DNA from: Monoplex corrugatus
Lineage: Eukaryota; Mollusca; Gastropoda; Littorinimorpha; Ranellidae
Reading direction: 5' to 3'
Length of the DNA: 64,000 nt
NCBI GenBank assembly: GCA_030674185.1
Contig: JAPXFY010000031.1
Location: forward strand, 34,640,051-34,704,050
Numbering within the stretch: position 1 is the stretch's first letter; each line of letters opens with the position of its first letter. Shown here one piece after another: positions 1-11,925 of this stretch. Made by a program: the position numbers and the translations under genes. The notes below the pieces were generated by a model. That model was not told where the DNA came from and made no database searches. It saw nothing but the letters and a program-made list of their open reading frames with translations.

Positions 1-217
1 GTCTGTCTGTCTGTCTGTCTGTCTCTGTCTCTCTGTCTGTCTGACTATCTCTGTCTCTCTGTCTCTCTGTCTCCCTGTCTCTGTCTGTCTGTCTGTCTGA
101 CTGTCTGTCTGTCTGCCTGTCTGTCTCTGTCTCTCTGTCTGTCTGACTGTCTCTGTCTCTCTGTCTCCCTGTCTCTGTCTGTCTGACTGTCTGTCTGTCT
201 GTCTGTCTGACTGTCTA
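1..217. repeat. (GTCT)n / (TCTCTG)n microsatellite
   Basis: Imperfect array of GTCT and CTCT words from the window edge to about 217. Related TCTCTG words return at 480-540. The matching place beyond the right arm of the large inverted repeat (24690-24845) is a GAGA/GACAGA array, so the inverted homology may extend through this tract and past the window edge. Confidence 0.9.
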
Positions 218-324
218 AGTTGATCTGTATACCAACATATTTTCTTATTTATATCCATATTCATATTCATAGTCATGGTCATTTCTCTGTGTCCCAATGG
301 ATTTACTGTGTGAAACTTTGGCTG
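216..324. repeat. 109-bp direct repeat, copy 1
   Basis: This segment recurs as a direct repeat at 619-728 with a few substitutions. Both copies begin TAAGTTGATCTGTATACC and end near ACTTTGGCTG. Copy 1 runs straight into a (CCATA)n array; copy 2 runs into a dispersed repeat. Confidence 0.85.
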
Positions 325-330
325 ACCACA

Positions 331-475
331 CCATACCATACCATACCAGACCATACCACACCATACCATACCATACCATACCATACCATACCATACCATA
401 CCATACCATACCATACCATACCATACCATACCATACCATACCATACCATACCATACCATACCATACCATACCATA
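331..475. repeat. (CCATA)n pentanucleotide array
   Basis: Nearly pure CCATA array of about 28 units. A five-base unit has no fixed relation to codons, so it opens reading frames in several phases (HTIPY on plus, GMVWY on minus). These are not genes. A longer, more degenerate array of the same unit lies at 1114-1923. Confidence 0.95.
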
Positions 476-618
476 CTGTCTCTGTCACTGTCTCTGTTTC
501 TGTCTCTGTTTCTGTCTCTGTCTCTGTCTGTCTCTGTCTCTAAGTTTCCCACTACCACTAAGTTTTTCTTTCATTCACTCTGTTATTTTAATATGTAGAT
601 CAGCAACGGTAGATGTGT

Positions 619-728
619 TAAGTTGATCTGTATACCAACATATTTTTTATATTTATATCCATATTCATATTCATAGTCATGGTCATTTCTCTGTGTCCCA
701 ATGGATTTACCGTGTGGAACTTTGGCTG
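619..728. repeat. 109-bp direct repeat, copy 2
   Basis: Second copy of the segment at 216-324. This copy, not the first, is the one with a mirror image in the right arm (about 24490-24615), so copy 1 is extra. Confidence 0.85.
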
Positions 729-764
729 CTTTCCCTGTTGAGACAACGTCGTCGCAGTGCAACT

Positions 765-1100
765 CCACCCATTCTTTACCAAGACTTCAGAAAGGCTAGA
801 AAGCTAATTGGCTCGCAAGGGGAGGGACCAGGAAAATGAACTTACCTCTCCAATATTTTACGCCAGGGCAGCCAGGAAAATGCCCTGTTCTTCACGATTT
901 TCATCTGTCCAGAGATCTTTCAGCGTGCACAGGCCACAAGGCACACGGATCAGACCCAGGTTTTGTTTGTTTGTTTGCCGTCCCCTTCTGAAGAATTAGA
1001 CGTATAGTTCGATTTTCCTGTTAAACTCGGGTGGGGGGTGGGGGTGGGGGGTGGGAGTGGAGGCCTCAACGGGAACGAAACCTGGAACCTAACGTTACAA
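765..1100 (+). repeat. Dispersed repeat family R1, copy 1
   Basis: Non-coding interspersed repeat also present at 10811-11130 (same strand) and 24170-24480 (opposite strand, the mirror copy). Shared blocks include GACTTCAGAAA, CTCTCCAAT, CCGTCCCCTTC, AGTTCGATTTT and CCTCAACGGG. A short piece (CCGATTTTCAACTGCCGT) also occurs at 14898-14917. I see no coding capacity. It may be a SINE or a LINE/DNA-transposon remnant; the class is not resolved. Confidence 0.75.
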
Positions 1101-1113
1101 TCTTGCTGTGTTG

Positions 1114-1923
1114 ACCATGCCATACCATACCATGCTAGTTCAGATCAAACCATCTTAGACAATAATTCACCATACCATACCATAGCAAAGCATGGCATAC
1201 CATACAGTGCAGCATAGCATAGCATAGCATAGCATAGCATAGCATACCATACCATACCATACCACACCATACCATACCATACATACCATACCATACCATA
1301 CCATACCATACCATACCATACCACACACCATACCATACCACACCATACCATACCACACCACACCACACCATACCATACCATACCATACAATACCATACCA
1401 TACCACACCATACCATACCATACCATACCATACCACACCATAACATACCACACCATACCATACCACCATACCATACCATACCATACCATACCATACCATA
1501 ACCATACCATACCATACCATACCATACCATACCATACCATACCACACCATACCACACCATACCATACATACCATACCATACCATACCATACCATACCAAT
1601 ACCATACCATACCATACCATATACCATACCATACCACACCATACCACACCATACCATACCATACCAACCATACCACACCATACCATACCATACCATACCA
1701 TACCACACCATACCATACCAACCATACCATACCATACCATACCATACCACACCATACCAACCATACCAACCATACCACACCATACCACACCATACCATAC
1801 CATACCATACCATACCATACCACTACCATACATACCATACCATACCATACCATACCATACCATACCATACCATACCATACCATACCATACCATACCATAC
1901 CATACATACCATACCATACCACG
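1114..1923. repeat. Degenerate (CCATA)n array, left arm
   Basis: About 800 bp of CCATA units with frequent CCACA and CCA variants and short AGCAT units at 1200-1245. Its mirror image is the (TATGG)n array at 23105-24135. The long minus-strand frames of repeated MVWYG here are repeat artefacts. Confidence 0.95.
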
Positions 1924-3500
1924 TACAGAACGTTCACGGTATTGACATTGGTCAAATCACGCCATGATTGTGTTGAAAGATACTGATCTGTTAATGAGAC
2001 ACTGAGGATCCAACACATCAATAACAGTTCACGACGTAAGGAAAGAAGTCCATAATTCAGTAAAATGTTGTCATAGCAGTGGCATGACAGTACATTGTGA
2101 TAATCAATTTGTAAATAAGACAATATAGGAAGTTCAGTACACTGTATCCATTTATTTTGAGATTTTTGTAAATAAAAATAAATTCATTTGTGATTTGGTG
2201 GAAAAAGAATTTTCATTTCTTTAATCAAAATGACAGTGTACCTTCATATGTTCATCAAGTGATTTATAATCTAAAAAAAACAAAAAAAACAACAACAAAA
2301 CCTGGCTGTGAAATAAACAGAATATTCTGTGCTGAGACGTACACTTTGTATAGACAGAATTTTTAGAAAGATTTTATATGGTGTACAAATGATCCCTCAG
2401 AGGTTCTGATTTTTATCGAAATATCATGTAACCAGTATTCGTTATTTTCTAGTGCTTTTGTAAGAAAGCTTTATTCTGTCAGTGTGTGTGCGAGACACTA
2501 TATATGCAAGTTTTATAGAAATGTTTAAAACTGCCTATTTTTTAAGAGATTGATGCATGTGTGTGTCTGGAGGGGATGGAGACGAAAGGGTACGAGGTAT
2601 TCGTATATATTTGAAGAGATGTGTGTGCGGGGGGGAGGGGGAGGGGCTCTTATACGGCGATTATATATATATATATATATCTTGTCATGTGTTTTGTTGA
2701 TGTTTGGACGAAACAAAATCTACGCAACAATACCTGTGAAGTGATGCATTAATATCTAAATCTTTCATTCTTGATTTTTTTTCAGTTGTCCATAACTTTG
2801 CCTAATTGCACATTAAAAATGACATCAGTGAGGAATACAAGAAAGAAGGAAAAAGGAAACAGATCATACTACAACATAGAAAGATTCAAATTGTCCAGAA
2901 CGAAAATCAGATGGATGATGAAGTACACATTAAAAATACAGAACATTACCACCAGACAGAGTAAGGCAAAATTGTTTTCTTCATTTTAAAGAATGTAAGC
3001 AGAACTAATTGAAATTGTAACTTGACAAATTCTGAGACATTCTGAATAAAGTACAAACTTTCCATACGGGCAATGATCAGAAGACGGTGAAACATCGTTG
3101 TCGCTAGGGAAATACGTGCATTTTTTATTAGAAGACTTCGAGTGAGAAAGTTTAAGGGATGTCACACAGCACGATAAAAATGCACAGTAACACAGTATCG
3201 CAAGTATACACAGACAGCATTTCTTTATTTTTTTCCAGAGTGTTTCAAAAGCACCCATGGATTTCATTTTTTCTTTCTTAAATAAAGGATGCAGAACAGA
3301 AGAAAGATCACCAATACAACAGGAATAGGTATAAGTATGCTCACACTAAGGGCAATGAAAATGATAAAACTGTGTTGTGAAATGATGAAACAAGAGGATG
3401 CATTAGATTTGGAGACATATATCAGTGGTAGGTATAATCTATGAATATGAAATTGTTTTTTCTTGTAATGGAAACCACTCTAAATTATACTCCTGTATTT
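1924..3500. other. Left-arm stretch, no intact gene
   Basis: AT-rich non-coding sequence with a mirror copy at 20950-23104. An (AT)n tract at 2662-2681 is the unoccupied version of the MITE insertion site in the other arm. On the plus strand at about 2820-2960 a short open stretch (RSYYNIERFKLS and following) is weakly like the region upstream of the reverse transcriptase in RTE-like LINEs, and may be a 5' relic of the element at 3780-5480. Confidence 0.5.
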
Positions 3501-3532
3501 GTTAGTCTCGCCTGTTGGTTCAGCAGATCAAT

Positions 3533-3665
3533 AGGCGTCTGGTTTTGGGTGCCTGGTGTGAATCTTCATGTGGGATAGAAGACTCATTCTGGGGTCACAT
3601 GTTCTTCCACAAGCACTGGATTGGAAAGAGTCTTGTGGCCTGCTTCGTTTAGTGATGACTGAAGT
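3533..3665 (-). pseudogene. C2H2-like finger relic (LINE tail), left arm
   Basis: On the minus strand the translation contains a C-x3-C-type pair followed by HMKIH (segment CGRTCDPRMSLLSHMKIH). This resembles the single zinc finger found at the C-terminus of some RTE-like LINE proteins. It is only about 40 residues long, has no linked polymerase and is mirrored at 20810-20930. A stray host zinc-finger exon is the alternative. Confidence 0.4.
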
Positions 3666-3779
3666 AACTGTGTAAAGAAACGTGTAGGGGACAACATTCA
3701 GTTGATCTATGGCGTGCATTAGGCTACCATTTGAAATATATACACGTTTCTGGCAGAGTACATTGAGGATCATTTTGAC

Positions 3780-5480
3780 GAAGACAGAATGGAGGAACAC
3801 ACCATTAGAAAGAACGATGGAGGACACTTTAATGGGAAATGAAGTTACAGCAGGGTTGAAAAAGATGAAACAGGGAAAAGCCCCAGGAACAGACAGCATT
3901 GATATAGAAATGATGGAGACTCTAGATACATTTGCTATTGAAATATTAAGTCCTGCTAAGTCAAGTTCATGACTTCAGAAAAATCCCTACAGATACGTCA
4001 AAGTCAGTTTTCATTACACTTCCAAAGAAAGCAGGGGCTATAAAATGCAAACTCCATTGTACAATAAGCTTGGTGAGACGTGTGACAGAGATTCTAATAA
4101 GAATAATCATGATGAGAACAAGGAATAGAATCAAAACAGAAATAGCAAAAGAACGATGTGGATTTGTTGACGGGATTGGAACTATTAATGATATATACAT
4201 CTTAAGAACTCTTTTAGAAAGATCAATGGAATTGAATAAGGACTTCTAATTATGTTTTGTTGATTATACCAAGGTTTTTGATCAGGTAAGACACGAAGAA
4301 TTGATCAACCAACTGGAAAAGCTCATTACTGATGGAAAATATCTAAGAATTATAAGGGATATGTATTGGGGACAAACAGCAGCAATGGGAGTAGAAACTT
4401 ATATAAGCTCTTTTCAAAATATCAAAAGAGGGGATAGACAGGGATCTGTTCTGACACCAGATTTGTTTTTACTTCATAACAAAACCATTATGAGAAACCA
4501 AGGAGAATGCCGTGGGATAAAGATTGAGCAAAAATAATAAATAATAACAATAATAACAATGATTTTAATAACAACAAGAACAAAACAACAACAACAACAA
4601 CAATAATAATAATAGTAAATAACAATAATAAATAATAATAGTAATAATAGTGATGATAACAATAATAGTAATAGTATTGACAGTATTTGTACGGCGCCAA
4701 ATCTTCACAATTCACGCACCAGGCATACACATCCAATCAAAAAAGACTATCTTACGATATTTTACAGTAAAAATTCTTCTTTGCGCAGATCACACCGTTC
4801 TAATTGCAGAAAATGAAAAAGACCAACAAAATCTTGTGAATGAAATAGAAAGAAAAAATATAAGGCTAGAGCTAAACAGTAAGAAATAGAAATCAATAAA
4901 AAGCTAGAAACCTCCTCATGTGAAATAACAGCAAATGTCTCAACATCGAGACAAGTTGATAAGTTTAAATATTTGGGAACGGTCATCTCACTAAAAAGAT
5001 TCAGGAGAATTGGCCAAACTAAAAATATCATTCTGGAAAATAAAAAGCTTTCTTATCAACAAATGCCTGTCACTTAACATCAGGAAGAGAGTTCTTTAGT
5101 GTCACATAGAACCAACCCTGTTGTACGGGTGCAAAGGCTGGACAATCAACAAGCAAAGGCAGAACAATGTTGAGGCAGCTGAAGAATGTTAAAAGTTCCA
5201 TAGACAGCAAAAAAAAAAAAGTCTTGGAAGAAGCAAACACAAAATAGATTAATGGAGAAGATAATGAAAAGACAAGCAACATTTATAGGACATATTATGA
5301 GGCGAGAAAAATTTGAGCTCCTAGTTACAACATGAAAGCCAGAGGGAAAAGAGCACCAGGTAGACCTAGGGAGAAAATATTAGTTTGCAGAATGGATGAG
5401 GACAGAAAGGGTGGGAGATATACTTGCAGCGACAAAAGATAGATTTGTATGGGGGGCCATGATCACCAACGCCATGCGAA
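3780..5480 (+). pseudogene. Broken RTE-like LINE (family RTE-1), left arm
   Basis: Decayed reverse transcriptase of a non-LTR retrotransposon, readable in pieces across frames. In order: the RT start block with GKAPGTDSIDIE at about 3880-3905; a block with CGFVDGI at 4157-4180; FVDYTKVFDQ at about 4255-4285; GDRQGSVLTPDLF at about 4432-4470; the catalytic region at about 4785-4800, reading CADHTVLIAE where YADD is expected; and the C-terminal GHIMRREK block at about 5287-5315. A (TAA)n tract at 4530-4680 interrupts the protein just upstream of the catalytic box. The C-terminal GH-MR block is like that of BovB/RTE elements, hence the family call. Several stops and frameshifts and the lost YADD show it is dead. 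Mirror copy at 18890-20760. Confidence 0.85.
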
Positions 5481-6254
5481 AAGGCACATGCCGCCGCCGC
5501 TGCTGTTCCTGCTGCTGCCGATACATTCGTTTTGTTGTTGTTGTTGTTGTTGTTTTGTTGTTGTTGCTGTTGTTTTGGTTAACGCTGATTTTGAAACAAA
5601 ATGTTTGGTTTCGTAAACTTGAAATATTTGATATAAGCTGTAAATATGTTTTCTTTTGTCCAAAGCAATCCTGTTTTATCTCAGCTTGCTGTATTTTTGT
5701 TGGTGGCGGACTTTTTTGTCTTTTTTGTTGTTGTTTTGTTGATATTTTTTTCATCAACTTTCAGCTGATGAATGTACGCTGTTTCCTGGCTTGAAATATG
5801 TTATACCGTCAGATATTAATGTGTCTCTCGTAATGTCTATTATTTTGATAACATAATCGTTCTTGCTCTGAGAACGTAAAACATATGACCAGTTCTGTAC
5901 ATTCATTTATTTGAACAAGGGTCATTGCCAGAATGGTGTTCCTGCGTTCTTTACTCCTTTTGTGATAGTCCAGGTTGGTCAGTTGGAATGTGTTACAATC
6001 ATTTATATTGTGTTGCATCTATTTGTTTCTAAGAAACGGCTTAATAATCAGTGTATGCTGTTCATTCTGGTTTGTACGTCTTTGAATATATACAATTATC
6101 TAAAAATATTAAGGATGCTTTTTTAAACGTTCCAAAATATTCAGATTCAGTATTGAAATAAAGAGAAAATGGACCAAATCAGAATGTGATTCCCTTTTGA
6201 GTCTTTCCATGTATACAAGTATGTCTCTCCCCTCACTTCCATCTGTTTGTATGT
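5481..6254. other. Left-arm stretch, no gene
   Basis: Contains a (GTT)n tract at 5530-5575 and AT-rich sequence without recognisable coding blocks. It is mirrored at 18176-18890, which confirms arm homology but gives no function. Confidence 0.6.
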
Positions 6255-6305
6255 GTGTGTTCGTTCTTTGATTTAACGTCTTTTCACTATAAGTGATATT
6301 AGACG
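6255..6305 (-). other. LINE-A 3'-end hairpin
   Basis: On the minus strand: CCGTCTAATATCACTTATAG, then TGAAAAGACGTTAAATC, then AAAGAACGAAC. The outer halves can pair (CGTCTnnnATCACTT with AGTGnnnAGACG), giving an imperfect stem. The same motif ends the right-arm LINE-A at about 18122-18170 and recurs alone at 25085-25145. Structured 3' ends are recognised by the reverse transcriptase in several LINE families; that role here is inference. Confidence 0.65.
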
Positions 6306-7625
6306 GCGGGAATAAAAAACGAATAAATAAAATAAATTGTATAACGATAGTTGGGCGGGTTGGATTGGGGCAGAGGGGAGATAGAGTAAAAAGACATAAG
6401 TAGGTGGGAGAACAGGAAAATGGAACGAAAACTTAACTCTGACAATTAACTTCAACAATGTGAAGGGAAATTTTAACACTAAAACACAAACTGCATAAAG
6501 TTAAAGTAATGCATTAACAGGACTGTGAACTAATGATTCTGAAATTTTAACTAACAAAGATTGATCTGATGTAATTTTTGGAAATGAGTTTCAGAATACT
6601 TTTCTTGAGTAAACATTTTCGGTAAAACAAGAACGTAGCATTTTGCAGTAGAATATACAGTGAAACAGTGTGAATTGTTCGCCGCAAATACACTTGACAT
6701 TTTTACGATATTTTGTTTTCAATGCGTTTAGCTGAATAGGAAAACAAACAGCAACAATCGATCTCAAATGATACATGGAAGAATATTGCAATTTTTTACA
6801 AACGTTTTGAACGGTAAGTTTTATCAGTAGTTGTGATACAAACTAATGTTCATGAAATCGAGTCCATGAGGCTGATTCGAGCAAGTGGCAAGCTTCTTTT
6901 ACGGAAGTATGAACATGCAGTTTTATAGAATTATCAGAATTCTGCGCGCCTTGCTTAGCTGCTCTGTCAACTACTTCGTTGCCGTGAAGACCAACGTGAG
7001 AAGGCACCCATCATAAACTGATATCTGTACCTTTGATCGTTAAACGATGTATAAGATGATTTGCCTCAGTAATTAAATCAGGTCTTGTGTCGGCATCAAA
7101 AGACCGTAAGACATATAGTACCGATTCTGAGTCAACAAAGAGAACTACTTTCAAAGACACGGGTTTAAGATTTACTGGATAATGCAATGCTTGTATAATA
7201 GCGACTAATTCCGCTGTAAAGATAGATATGTTTGCCCCAACGAAAAATGACTTTTTTATTTTAAATTTTGGAACATAAAATGCTGTTCTAGCACATCTAT
7301 TTTCTAAGACTGGTCCATCGGTAAAAATATAAAGGTGGGTACGGTATTTTTCATCGATGTGTTCTCTTGCTGTGGATATCGAAATGTTGATGTTTTCAGA
7401 TTTCTTAGCGTCTGTATAATCAATATCAAAAGAGTTTTTTTGCATTTCCCATGTAGGGATAGGCGTTGTTGGTGGTGTCTCAGCTATTTCATCCATATTT
7501 ATGTTAGACTGTTTGACCAAGTCAGATATGTAAGTTGCTTTTTGCTCGCTTTGGAAAGTCAACATCAGATCTGATTTTAATTTCCTTACTCACAAAATTT
7601 TCCGTTTATGAAGTAGTTCTAACTG
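6255..7625 (-). pseudogene. LINE with RNase H domain (LINE-A), 3' part, left arm
   Basis: Minus-strand remnant of a non-LTR retrotransposon that ends in a ribonuclease HI domain, which removes RNA from the RNA-DNA hybrid. From 7565 downwards: a linker, the first acidic block (FTDGPVLENR, normally TDGS), the second (FTAELVAIIQAL, catalytic E), the third (LFVDSESVLYVL), then a TGA stop at 7011-7013 and, after it, the last block WVPSHVGLHGNEVVD at about 6970-7010. In the right-arm copy the stop codon position is TGC (Cys), so the stop is a single substitution. A cysteine-bearing tail (KCICGE) follows at about 6680-6710. The element ends at 6255-6305 in a conserved hairpin and AAAGAACGAAC tail. 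No reverse transcriptase was found with it. Confidence 0.85.
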
Positions 7626-7642
7626 CAAATGTTGCTGTCGCT

Positions 7643-7832
<190 letters not shown>

Positions 7833-8600
7833 TAATTTAAAAAAACACACTTTTTATTGACATTTTTGTATTCATAATATACATATGTATATACACAAAT
7901 ACATTGACAAACAAACACAAACTCCTTTATATCAATCCATGAAGACAAGCATAACAAATATATCACATGTATTAGAGACAATCGTCCACTGAATTTTTCC
8001 CTGATCACCCTCAGTATTACTAAACTGTACAATGACAAGTACACGTTGACAACTTACATTACAAAAATATGGAACCCACCCTATTTTCCAACCAGAGTAC
8101 ATCCTGATCCCCATCTGATCTCACACCAAGATAACACAAATGTCTTAATAACTGAATAGAAAATTGCCATAAATTTTCGTCTGAACATTCCTGTATAAAA
8201 GTTTCACTACTTTATTAATTCAAGAATGTATACATTTGCACCCACATGGGTATTAGCATTTATGCATACTCTTATTCTCTCTATCTGTCTGTCTGTCTGT
8301 CTGTCTTTCTCTCCCTTCCCCCCTCTCTCCCTTAACATTTCAGGTTTCCTTAAAGTCTTTATTAAAGTGCCAATTTATTGAAAACTCTCCAAGCTCATAA
8401 TTGATTGTAGCAATGTATTTTTCAATCTCATATCTTGTTTTTTGTAGACATTTTTGAAATAGGAAAATATTGATAAACTTTTAGAAGTTTGCATGTATAT
8501 TTTTTTTAAAAATTGTAAGTAACAAAATATAATCAAAAGTTTTATCGATAGGACTTGTGGTTTGCATCGTGTCCATAAAGTATGATTGATTGGTTTAATA
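7833..8600. other. Left-arm stretch, no gene
   Basis: AT-rich, with a short (GTCT)n tract at 8285-8306; mirrored at 15760-16525. I see no conserved protein blocks. Confidence 0.6.
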
Positions 8601-8639
8601 GCAAACTTTGACATACACCACACTGATTTAAAGAAAGAA

Positions 8640-8790
8640 GATGATATCAACTTATTAGCGAGTCAAGTTGAATGTCATATTGAACACTTTTATCCCAATC
8701 GTTTAAAAATCTACACAGATGGCTCATCAATTGAGAAAAAGCAGGTTCTGCGTTTTTAATACTTGAAATAGAGAAATCTTTCCATATAGT
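8640..8790 (+). pseudogene. Truncated RNase H LINE (LINE-B), left-arm end
   Basis: Plus-strand frame includes RLKIYTDGSSIEK, the first catalytic block of an RNase HI domain (D in TDGS), then breaks into AGSAF-like residues in another frame. The similarity to the right arm stops at about 8790. In the right arm the same element continues on past the arm edge into the spacer (15562 down to 14880), so this copy was cut by the duplication breakpoint. Confidence 0.75.
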
Positions 8791-9286
8791 TAAATATTTG
8801 TAATTCGTTCATCTTCCTGTTCATAGTCACAGTTAGCTAGTTTATTGTAAATATTTGTTGTAGTATGCTACTTCATTTGTTATGTTTATGCTTCCCTCCG
8901 ACATTTGCCTTGTCCTTGTTTCTTACTTGTTTTTCACATGGTTTTAGCCTGAATATGTTTTTGATGTTCGAGTGGACTATAAGTAATATGAATTCAAACT
9001 TGAACTTCCTTTTTCTTTCGTTTTTTTTTTTTTTTGACTACACATAAAACATCTGCATTTGCCCTTCCTGTTTCTACTCCCCTTCCACACATCGTTTTAT
9101 TTTACGTTTTTTTTTTCATTTATTCAATTATTTATTTATTCATTTTATTTCATTTTTTATTTATTTATTTATTTTTTATCATTATTATCATCGTTATCAT
9201 CTATTATGTTTTATTTATTTATTGTTTTTTGTTCATTTGTCTAAAATCGCTTCAAATGAATAGACATTAAACCAGTGACCAACACA
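8791..9286. other. AT-rich spacer start, no gene
   Basis: T-rich sequence with ATTT words (9115-9240). No coding blocks recognised. First unique sequence beyond the left arm edge. Confidence 0.6.
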
Positions 9287-9305
9287 CACACACACACACA
9301 CACAT

Positions 9306-9352
<47 letters not shown>
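9287..9352. repeat. (CA)n microsatellite
   Basis: About 33 CA dinucleotides with one ATAAA interruption at 9303. Confidence 0.95.
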
Positions 9353-9353
<1 letters not shown>

Positions 9354-9356
9354 TAA

Positions 9357-9605
9357 TGAAGAAAATTAGCAAAAGACAAACATTTATAGGGCATTTTGTG
9401 AAGCTATAACATTTTTTTAGCACCTGGTGACAACAGGAAAGTTACATGCAGAGGGAAAAAAGTACCAGGTAGACCGAGGGAGAAAATATTTGACAGTTTT
9501 GCAAAGTAGATGGGGAACGGACATCGTAGGAGATGATTTGCAGCGAGAAAGGATTGATTCATATAGAGGGCCATGATCGCCAACGTCATGTGGCTTGGCA
9601 CATGA
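9357..9605 (+). pseudogene. RTE-1 LINE C-terminal fragment in spacer
   Basis: About 250 bp matching the 3' coding end of the RTE-1 family, as in 46970-47215: an AAAGACAAACATTTATAGGG block, then CACCTGGTGACAACAGGAAA, then CCAGGTAGACCGAGGGAGAA, ending near GGCCATGATCGCCAACG. Frameshifts break the GH-MR block. It is a 5'-truncated dead copy. Confidence 0.75.
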
Positions 9606-9616
9606 GGATGATGATC

Positions 9617-9674
9617 TCTCTCTCTCTCTCTCTCTCTCTGCCTATCTGTCTGTCTGTCTGTCTCTTTCTCTGTT

Positions 9675-9707
<33 letters not shown>

Positions 9708-9840
9708 TTCTCTCTCTCTCTCTCTATCTGTCTGTCTGTATGTATGTATGCCCTCTGTCTGTCTCTTTCTCTCTCATTCTCACTGTCTGTCTGTCTCCCT
9801 CTTGCTCTCTTTTCCCCTCTTTTTCTCCCTCCCCCCTCCC
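9617..9840. repeat. (TC)n / (TGTC)n microsatellite
   Basis: Compound CT and TGTC tract. Reading frames of S/L or C/V repeats here are artefacts. Confidence 0.95.
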
Positions 9841-10300
9841 GCCCGACCTTTGACCTTTCTTTCTTTGTGCTCTGAAACGGAATTGACTTTGACATCAGAG
9901 ACATTCTCAAAGAGGACAAAGTTGGACATAACTTCATCAAACTGTCAAATCATGTAATTTTTAAAGTGCGCCATTTGATTTGCAAGTCGAGTTATGTAGA
10001 GAAACTTCGTGACACATTGTCGCATATCCGCAGAGACACAGACACGCACACATACACAAACAGAGGCACAGACCCACAGACACACAAACCAAACACGTGT
10101 CACGTATCTGTCTGTCTGTCTGTCTGTCAGGCAGCTGTCACGGGCGGTGACGTAATGCCCGAAAACGTCATCCGCCTTCTGTTCTGTAACATGGCCTGAC
10201 TCGCAACTTTTGATCTGATGATTTGTCGGTTTTTGTTTGTTTGGTTGTTTGTTTGTTTGTTTGTTTATTTTCTTTGGCATTGTTACTGCCCTTCTTCCTT
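9841..10300. other. Spacer stretch, no gene
   Basis: Mixed sequence with short CACA and TGTC tracts (10035-10130) and a (TTTG)n tract at 10225-10268. Nothing recognisable. Confidence 0.5.
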
Positions 10301-10642
10301 TTCTGAGAGAGGCAGAGAGAGGACAGAGAAAGAGAGAGAGAGAGAGAGAGGGGGGGGGGACAGACAGACAGACAGACAGATAGACAGACAGAGAGACAGA
10401 CAGAGGGAATGAGAGAGAAAGAGAGATGAGAGAGATAGAGATAGACAGATAGATAGATAGATAGATAGAGAGACACAGAGAGAGAGAGATGAAGAGAGAG
10501 AGAGAGACAGACAGACAGAGAGACAGAGAGAGAGAGAGAGAGACAGAGAGAGAGAGACAGACAGACAGAAAGAGAGAGAGAGAGGTGAAACAGATAGCTA
10601 GCTAGATGGATGGATGGATGGATGGATAGATAGATAGATAAA

Positions 10643-10706
<64 letters not shown>

Positions 10707-10721
10707 TAGATAGATAGATAA

Positions 10722-10789
<68 letters not shown>

Positions 10790-10805
10790 TAGATAAATAG
10801 ATAGA
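10301..10805. repeat. (GA)n, (GACA)n, (GATA)n compound array
   Basis: GAGA runs, then blocks of GACA and GATA with a short GATG block at 10605-10625. The GATA block at 10690-10790 is nearly pure. Confidence 0.95.
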
Positions 10806-10810
10806 TTTAT

Positions 10811-11130
10811 TTTGACCGAGACTTCAGAAACTCCAAAAACTTAATCAGCCTTCAAGGCGAGGGACGTGGGATATCAACCTATCTCTCCAATTTTTTTTGT
10901 CAGGGCAGCTGGGTGATTTTCAACTGCCGTGGGATCTGTTAGCGAGCGCAGGTCAAAAAGCACACAGGTCCGACTCGTTTTTCGTCCCCTTCCAAAGGAC
11001 TATGCGTTCAGTTCGATTTTTCGGTCAAACTGAGGAGAAAAGTCGAGTCCTCAACGGGGAACGAACGCTGGAACTTTTTTTTTTAGTAACTGGCAGGCAA
11101 ACGTCTGAACCATCCTGCCACTTTTCTCTC
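10811..11130 (+). repeat. Dispersed repeat family R1, copy 2
   Basis: The best-preserved copy of the family at 765-1100. It contains CTTCAGAAACTCC, a TTTTTTGTCAGGGCAGCTGG block, CGTCCCCTTCC, AGTTCGATTTTTC and GTCCTCAACGGGGAACGAAC, and ends near GTCTGAACCATCCTGCCAC. Same strand as copy 1, but outside the inverted-repeat arms, so it is an independent copy. Confidence 0.75.
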
Positions 11131-11308
11131 TGTCAAAACAAACAAACAAACAAAAAAACCATAAACAAAAACAAGCACAAAAACAAAAAACGAAATGAAC
11201 GATTGGATGGAAGCTAGGTTCAAACTATGTAGGTACGGATTTTGGCCGTCATTTTCAAATCTGCATGAAATATGAACCGACATCAAGCGCTGTTCGATAT
11301 ACATTTAA

Positions 11309-11600
11309 CCCTTTGACTCCCTCACCCTGTCAACAACCATGCTAGCAAAGCAAAACGTTAACTCTTTGACTCCCTCACCCTGTCAACAATCATGCTAGCA
11401 AAGCAAAACGTTAACCCTTTGACTCCCTCACCCTGTCAACAACCATGCTAGCAAAGCAAAACGTTAACCCTTTGACTCCCTCACCCTGTCAACCATGCTA
11501 GCAAAGCAAAAACTCAACCCTTTGACTCCCTCACACTATCCACCAGCTTCCTAAAACTGAACCTTTTGACTCCCTCACCCTATTCACCAGCTTGATATAT
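11309..11600. repeat. 53-bp tandem repeat, about 5 copies
   Basis: Unit starts CCCTTTGACTCCCTCACCCT and includes CATGCTAGCAAAGCAAAACG. Starts at 11309, 11362, 11415, 11468 and 11518 (the fourth interval shortened to 50), then a diverged unit at about 11563. Weakly similar single words (CCTTTCACTCCCTCACCCT) appear at 44807-44830. Confidence 0.9.
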
Positions 11601-11609
11601 GTATATATG

Positions 11610-11836
11610 TAACTGTGTGTGTGTCTTTGCAGCATTTGGATGTTCATATACAGGCAGCCAAACAAACAAGCACACATACAAGGAAACAAAGAGAAACAAA
11701 CAAACAAACAAACATGCAAACATAATAATAATTATAAGTGTGTTTGTGTGTAAGTGTGTGAGTGTGTGTGTGTGTTTGTGTTTGTGCGTGAGTGCGTTTG
11801 TGTATGTGTGTATGTGTTTGTGCGTGTGTGTGTATG

Positions 11837-11907
<71 letters not shown>

Positions 11908-11925
11908 GACAGAGAGCATAATGTA
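11610..11925. repeat. Compound microsatellite (GT)n, (CAAA)n, (GA)n, (GACA)n
   Basis: Consecutive CAAA (11655-11715), GT (11735-11838), GA (11841-11882) and GACA (11882-11906) tracts. Confidence 0.9.

Noticed and set aside
1135..2123. Minus-strand frames of 222-318 residues made of MVWYG repeats
   Set aside because: Translation of the CCATA pentanucleotide array; the same is true of 23105-24089.
7011..7565. RNase H reading frame as a host ribonuclease gene
   Set aside because: The block order, cysteine tail and 3' hairpin match a LINE, it is broken by a stop, and a second broken copy exists in the other arm.
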